In this document: positions 7,618-9,334 of the stretch, one piece after another
Numbering within the stretch: position 1 is the stretch's first letter
How the letters are laid out: each line of letters opens with the position of its first letter
From: an uncultured Bacteroidales bacterium
Lineage (GTDB): Bacteria > Bacteroidota > Bacteroidia > Bacteroidales > Paludibacteraceae
DNA: 9,334 bases
Direction: 5' to 3'
NCBI GenBank assembly: GCA_937910305.1
Contig: CALEPS010000114.1
Location: 1 to 9,334 of the forward strand
Notes under the pieces: model-generated
What the model was told of the DNA's origin: nothing
The model's database searches: none
The model's input: the letters and a program-made list of their open reading frames with translations, nothing else
Translations under genes and position numbers: made by a program

Positions 7618-7657
7618 AAGGATAACCCAAGGATTCCCCAAGGATAACCCAAGGATA
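7618..7657. repeat. 11-bp tandem repeat (about 3.6 copies)
   Basis: Units AAGGATAACCC (7618-7628), AAGGATTCCCC (7629-7639), AAGGATAACCC (7640-7650) and a partial AAGGATA (7651-7657) lie head to tail, starting 12 bp after the last stop of the surface-protein block. Units 1 and 3 are identical; unit 2 differs at two bases. An 11-bp period is close to one helical turn, so any bound protein would meet the same DNA face. Function unknown. Confidence 0.85.
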
Positions 7658-7683
7658 GAAGCCGTTTTCTGCACTTTTTGCGC

Positions 7684-7716
7684 TTTTACTATATATACGT
7701 AGTATATATACTTTTT
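7684..7716. other. AT-rich run with 12-bp perfect palindrome
   Basis: An almost pure A/T stretch interrupted by one ACGT. AGTATATATACT (7701-7712) is its own reverse complement, and TACTATATATA (7687-7697) is nearly repeated as TAGTATATATA (7700-7710). It might be a promoter or protein-binding site, but no TTTG/TAnnTTTG pair with correct spacing was found here. Confidence 0.45.
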
Positions 7717-7752
7717 GTTGTGTAAATGCTGTTTGCACAAACCGGATTTACC

Positions 7753-7787
7753 GTCCTGCGCAAAGCACTAAAGTTCTTTGCACGGAC
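7753..7787 (+). other. Two-part hairpin just before the terminator
   Basis: GTCC (7753-7756) pairs with GGAC (7784-7787), and GCAAAG (7760-7765) pairs with CTTTGC (7776-7781), with a small internal loop (TGC/AC) and a 10-nt apical loop. Its last three bases also begin the left arm of the following terminator stem. It may be part of the 3' UTR of the surface operon or of a small RNA. Confidence 0.45.
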
Positions 7788-7826
7788 AAAAATCGTCTCT
7801 CGGGGCGATTTTTGTCTTTTTTATTT
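7785..7826 (+). terminator. Intrinsic terminator ending the surface-protein transcript
   Basis: Perfect 11-bp inverted repeat: GACAAAAATCG (7785-7795) and CGATTTTTGTC (7806-7816) around a 10-nt loop, followed at once by a T-rich tract (7817-7826). The T tract is only on this side, so it acts on rightward transcription. It lies 179 bp past the last stop of the block and separates that block from dxs. Confidence 0.85.
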
Positions 7827-7839
7827 GCATATATGCAAA
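7824..7839. promoter_or_regulatory. 16-bp perfect palindrome inside the dxs promoter (candidate operator)
   Basis: TTTGCATATATGCAAA is its own reverse complement. It includes the -33 TTTG and half of the spacer, where a bound dimeric regulator would block RNA polymerase. No regulator gene is in the window; part of the symmetry may be due to low-complexity A/T sequence. Confidence 0.5.
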
Positions 7840-7855
7840 AAAAGCAGTATCTTTG
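7824..7855 (+). promoter_or_regulatory. Bacteroides-type promoter of dxs
   Basis: TTTG (7824-7827) as the -33 element, a 20-bp spacer, then TATCTTTG (7848-7855), a full match to the Bacteroides -7 consensus TAnnTTTG. Transcription would start near 7860-7862, giving a leader of about 40 nt before the dxs ATG. The -33 element overlaps the end of the upstream terminator's T tract, so the two transcription units abut. Confidence 0.8.
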
Positions 7856-7867
7856 CGGCGTAAATTG

Positions 7868-7885
7868 CGTGAGTATGCGCTCACG
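7868..7885 (+). promoter_or_regulatory. Short hairpin in the dxs 5' leader
   Basis: CGTGAG (7868-7873) and CTCACG (7880-7885) form a 6-bp stem with a 6-nt loop. It fills much of the predicted 40-nt leader and ends 15 nt before the ATG. It could affect mRNA stability or initiation. The leader is too short for a TPP or other known riboswitch. Confidence 0.4.
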
Positions 7886-7900
7886 TGAACGAAAACAGAG

Positions 7901-9334
7901 ATGAATTATCAGTATATCAATAAGATTGATTCGCCGGCGGATTTGAAGAAGATACCGCTTGAGGAACTGCCGGCGGTGTGTGCGGAGTTGAGACAGTTTA
8001 TCATTGAGGTTCTCAGCAAAAACCCGGGACATCTCGCTTCGTCATTAGGCGCCATAGAGATCACCGTTGCGCTGCACTATGTCTTCGACACGCCGGACGA
8101 CAAACTGGTTTGGGATGTGGGGCACCAGGCTTACGCACATAAGATCCTGACCGGACGGCGCGACCGCTTCCATACCAACCGCCAGTTCAAGGGACTATCC
8201 CCCTTTACCAACCCTGCCGAGAGCGAATACGACGCCTTTATCGCAGGACACGCCTCTAATAGCATCTCTGCGGCGCTGGGTCTGGACATAGGAACAAACC
8301 TCAACCCGACCCTCTCCCAAGGAGAGAGAGGAAAGAAGCACAATGTGGTGGCGATCATAGGCGACGGAGCGATGACGGGCGGACTGGCGTTCGAGGGGCT
8401 TAACAACACCTCGATGGACAAAAACAACCTGCTCATTGTGCTCAACGACAACCACATGGCAATCGACCCGCTGAAGGGCGGATTTACCCAGTACCTGGTG
8501 GACCTGACGACGAGCGCTACGTACAACAAATGGCGCTGGCGGTTCTACCAACTGGCTTCCAGACTCCACCTCGTCGATGAACGCAAGAGACGCGCCATAC
8601 TGCGCCGGAACAACAGCCTCAAAGCAGTGCTCAGCAAACAGCCAAGCAATATCTTTACCGGCCTCAACATCCGCTATTTCGGTCCCACAGACGGACATGA
8701 CGTAGTAGGACTGGTGCGGATCCTGAGCGAGATAAAGAACCACCGCGGACCCAAGGTGCTGCATATCATTACCAAGAAAGGCAAAGGCTATGCGCCTGCG
8801 GAGAACGACCAGACCGTTTGGCATGCGCCGGGAGAGTTCAATGTGGAGACAGGGGAAAGAAACCTCTCCCCGACCCTCCCCTCAAGGGAGGGAGATCCCG
8901 TTCCGCCGCTATGGCAGGAGGTGTTCGGAGAGACGCTGCTGGAGCTGGCGAAAAAGAACGACAGGATAGTAGGAATAACGCCCGCTATGCCCAGCGGCTG
9001 CTCGATGAGTATCATGCAGAAAGAGTTGCCGGAGAGGGTGTTTGACGTGGGTATAGCAGAAGGACATGCCGTCACCTTCAGCGCCGGACTGGCGAAAGCA
9101 GGCATGCTGCCGTATTGCAATATATACTCCACCTTCCTACAACGGGCATATGACAACATCGTCCATGACGTTGCGCTGCAGAACCTTCACGTCGTCCTCT
9201 GTATCGACCGTGCCGGAATAGTAGGCAACGACGGAGCCACCCACCACGGTTTATTGGATCTGGCGTACCTGCGGCCGATTCCGAACATGCAGATCTGCGC
9301 CCCGCGTACGGCGGAGGACCTGAAAGAGATGCTG
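7901..9334 (+). CDS. dxs: 1-deoxy-D-xylulose-5-phosphate synthase, N-terminal 478 residues (3' end cut by window)
   Basis: Dxs condenses pyruvate with D-glyceraldehyde 3-phosphate, using thiamine diphosphate and Mg2+, to make 1-deoxy-D-xylulose 5-phosphate, the first step of the cytosolic MEP pathway to isoprenoids. The frame is open from ATG 7901 to the last base; the family is about 620-640 residues, so roughly a quarter is missing. Visible motifs: NPGHLASSLGAIE with the active-site-region His44; VWDVGHQAY; the ThDP/Mg2+ motif from GDGAMTGG (154) to NDN (182-184); YFGPTDGHD; TKKGKGYAPAE; and the start of the transketolase pyrimidine domain with GIAEGHAVTF (catalytic Glu387) and DRAGIVGNDGATHHG. 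Gly after that Glu, instead of Gln, is as I recall it in Bacteroidota homologues. Two extra segments (133-146 and 321-332) come from a palindromic repeat described separately. No strong Shine-Dalgarno; a Bacteroides-type promoter lies just upstream. Confidence 0.95.
   Translation, partial: MNYQYINKIDSPADLKKIPLEELPAVCAELRQFIIEVLSKNPGHLASSLGAIEITVALHYVFDTPDDKLVWDVGHQAYAHKILTGRRDRFHTNRQFKGLSPFTNPAESEYDAFIAGHASNSISAALGLDIGTNLNPTLSQGERGKKHNVVAIIGDGAMTGGLAFEGLNNTSMDKNNLLIVLNDNHMAIDPLKGGFTQYLVDLTTSATYNKWRWRFYQLASRLHLVDERKRRAILRRNNSLKAVLSKQPSNIFTGLNIRYFGPTDGHDVVGLVRILSEIKNHRGPKVLHIITKKGKGYAPAENDQTVWHAPGEFNVETGERNLSPTLPSREGDPVPPLWQEVFGETLLELAKKNDRIVGITPAMPSGCSMSIMQKELPERVFDVGIAEGHAVTFSAGLAKAGMLPYCNIYSTFLQRAYDNIVHDVALQNLHVVLCIDRAGIVGNDGATHHGLLDLAYLRPIPNMQICAPRTAEDLKEML
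8296..8334 (+). repeat. Palindromic repeat element in dxs, copy 1
   Basis: Starts AAACCTC-AA-CCCGACCCTC and ends in an inverted repeat CTCTCC (8312-8317), CAA loop, GGAGAG (8321-8326). It encodes NLNPTLSQGERG (residues 133-144), just before the VVAIIGDGAM strand. I do not recall such a sequence here in Dxs homologues. It shares 17 of its first 19 bases with copy 2. Confidence 0.65.
8860..8894 (+). repeat. Palindromic repeat element in dxs, copy 2
   Basis: Starts AAACCTC-TC-CCCGACCCTC, with perfect 7-bp arms CCCTCCC (8874-8880) and GGGAGGG (8886-8892) around a CTCAA loop. It encodes NLSPTLPSREGD (321-332) in the same reading frame as copy 1, in the linker between the first and second Dxs domains, a stretch of variable length in the family. 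Confidence 0.65.

Noticed and set aside
7618..7657. CRISPR array
   Set aside because: The units are 11 bp and directly adjacent, without spacers.
7856..7900. Thiamine pyrophosphate or other riboswitch before dxs
   Set aside because: The predicted leader is only about 40 nt and holds one 6-bp hairpin; no riboswitch core could fit.
8312..8326. Internal terminators in dxs formed by the palindromic repeats (also 8874-8892)
   Set aside because: Neither stem is followed by a T tract and both lie inside an intact coding frame.
8195..8824. Antisense frame of 209 codons over dxs
   Set aside because: The plus strand there encodes unmistakable Dxs motifs; the antisense protein has no recognisable features.
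9059..9064. Loss of a key residue in Dxs (GIAEGH instead of GIAEQH)
   Set aside because: The catalytic Glu is kept, and Gly at the next position is, as far as I recall, usual in Bacteroidota Dxs.

Overview
The window looks like chromosomal DNA of a Bacteroidota bacterium, most likely an uncultured member of the order Bacteroidales. Three things support this. The dxs gene has a match to the Bacteroides-type promoter (TTTG, 20-bp spacer, TAnnTTTG). An STN domain, OmpA-like barrels and Ig/jelly-roll surface proteins lie in one cluster. The Dxs protein carries GIAEGHAVTF, where proteobacterial enzymes have GIAEQHAVT. The coding strand is moderately GC-rich, and the single long intergenic gap is AT-rich. 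All genes run left to right.

Region 1 (1-7606) is a tightly packed four-gene block with overlaps or gaps of at most 12 bp, so it is probably one transcript. It holds: (a) the 3' part of a very large secreted, repeat-rich protein with lectin-like, Big_2-type and other Ig-like modules; (b) a small outer-membrane beta-barrel protein; (c) a paralogous barrel carrying an N-terminal STN domain and a C-terminal OmpA peptidoglycan-binding domain; (d) a secreted protein with a CBM-like jelly-roll domain. Genes (a) and (d) end in the same Ig-like module (YRKWxD...YQWY) and the same short tail (RGRLYIR...), so they probably share an export or anchoring route. The two barrels are tandem paralogues. I infer a cell-surface assembly: two secreted binding proteins plus two outer-membrane barrels, one of which can grip the cell wall. 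The ligand and the actual function are unknown.

Region 2 (7607-7900) is the only long non-coding stretch. It contains an 11-bp tandem repeat, an AT-rich palindromic run, a two-part hairpin, a strong intrinsic terminator, and the dxs promoter with a 16-bp perfect palindrome between its two elements. A short leader hairpin sits just before dxs.

Region 3 (7901-9334) is the first 478 codons of dxs (1-deoxy-D-xylulose-5-phosphate synthase, MEP isoprenoid pathway), cut by the window edge. The gene appears to carry two in-frame copies of a palindromic repeat, each encoding NL(N/S)PTL and each lying in a segment where Dxs homologues vary. This and the four-gene surface block are the most noteworthy observations.
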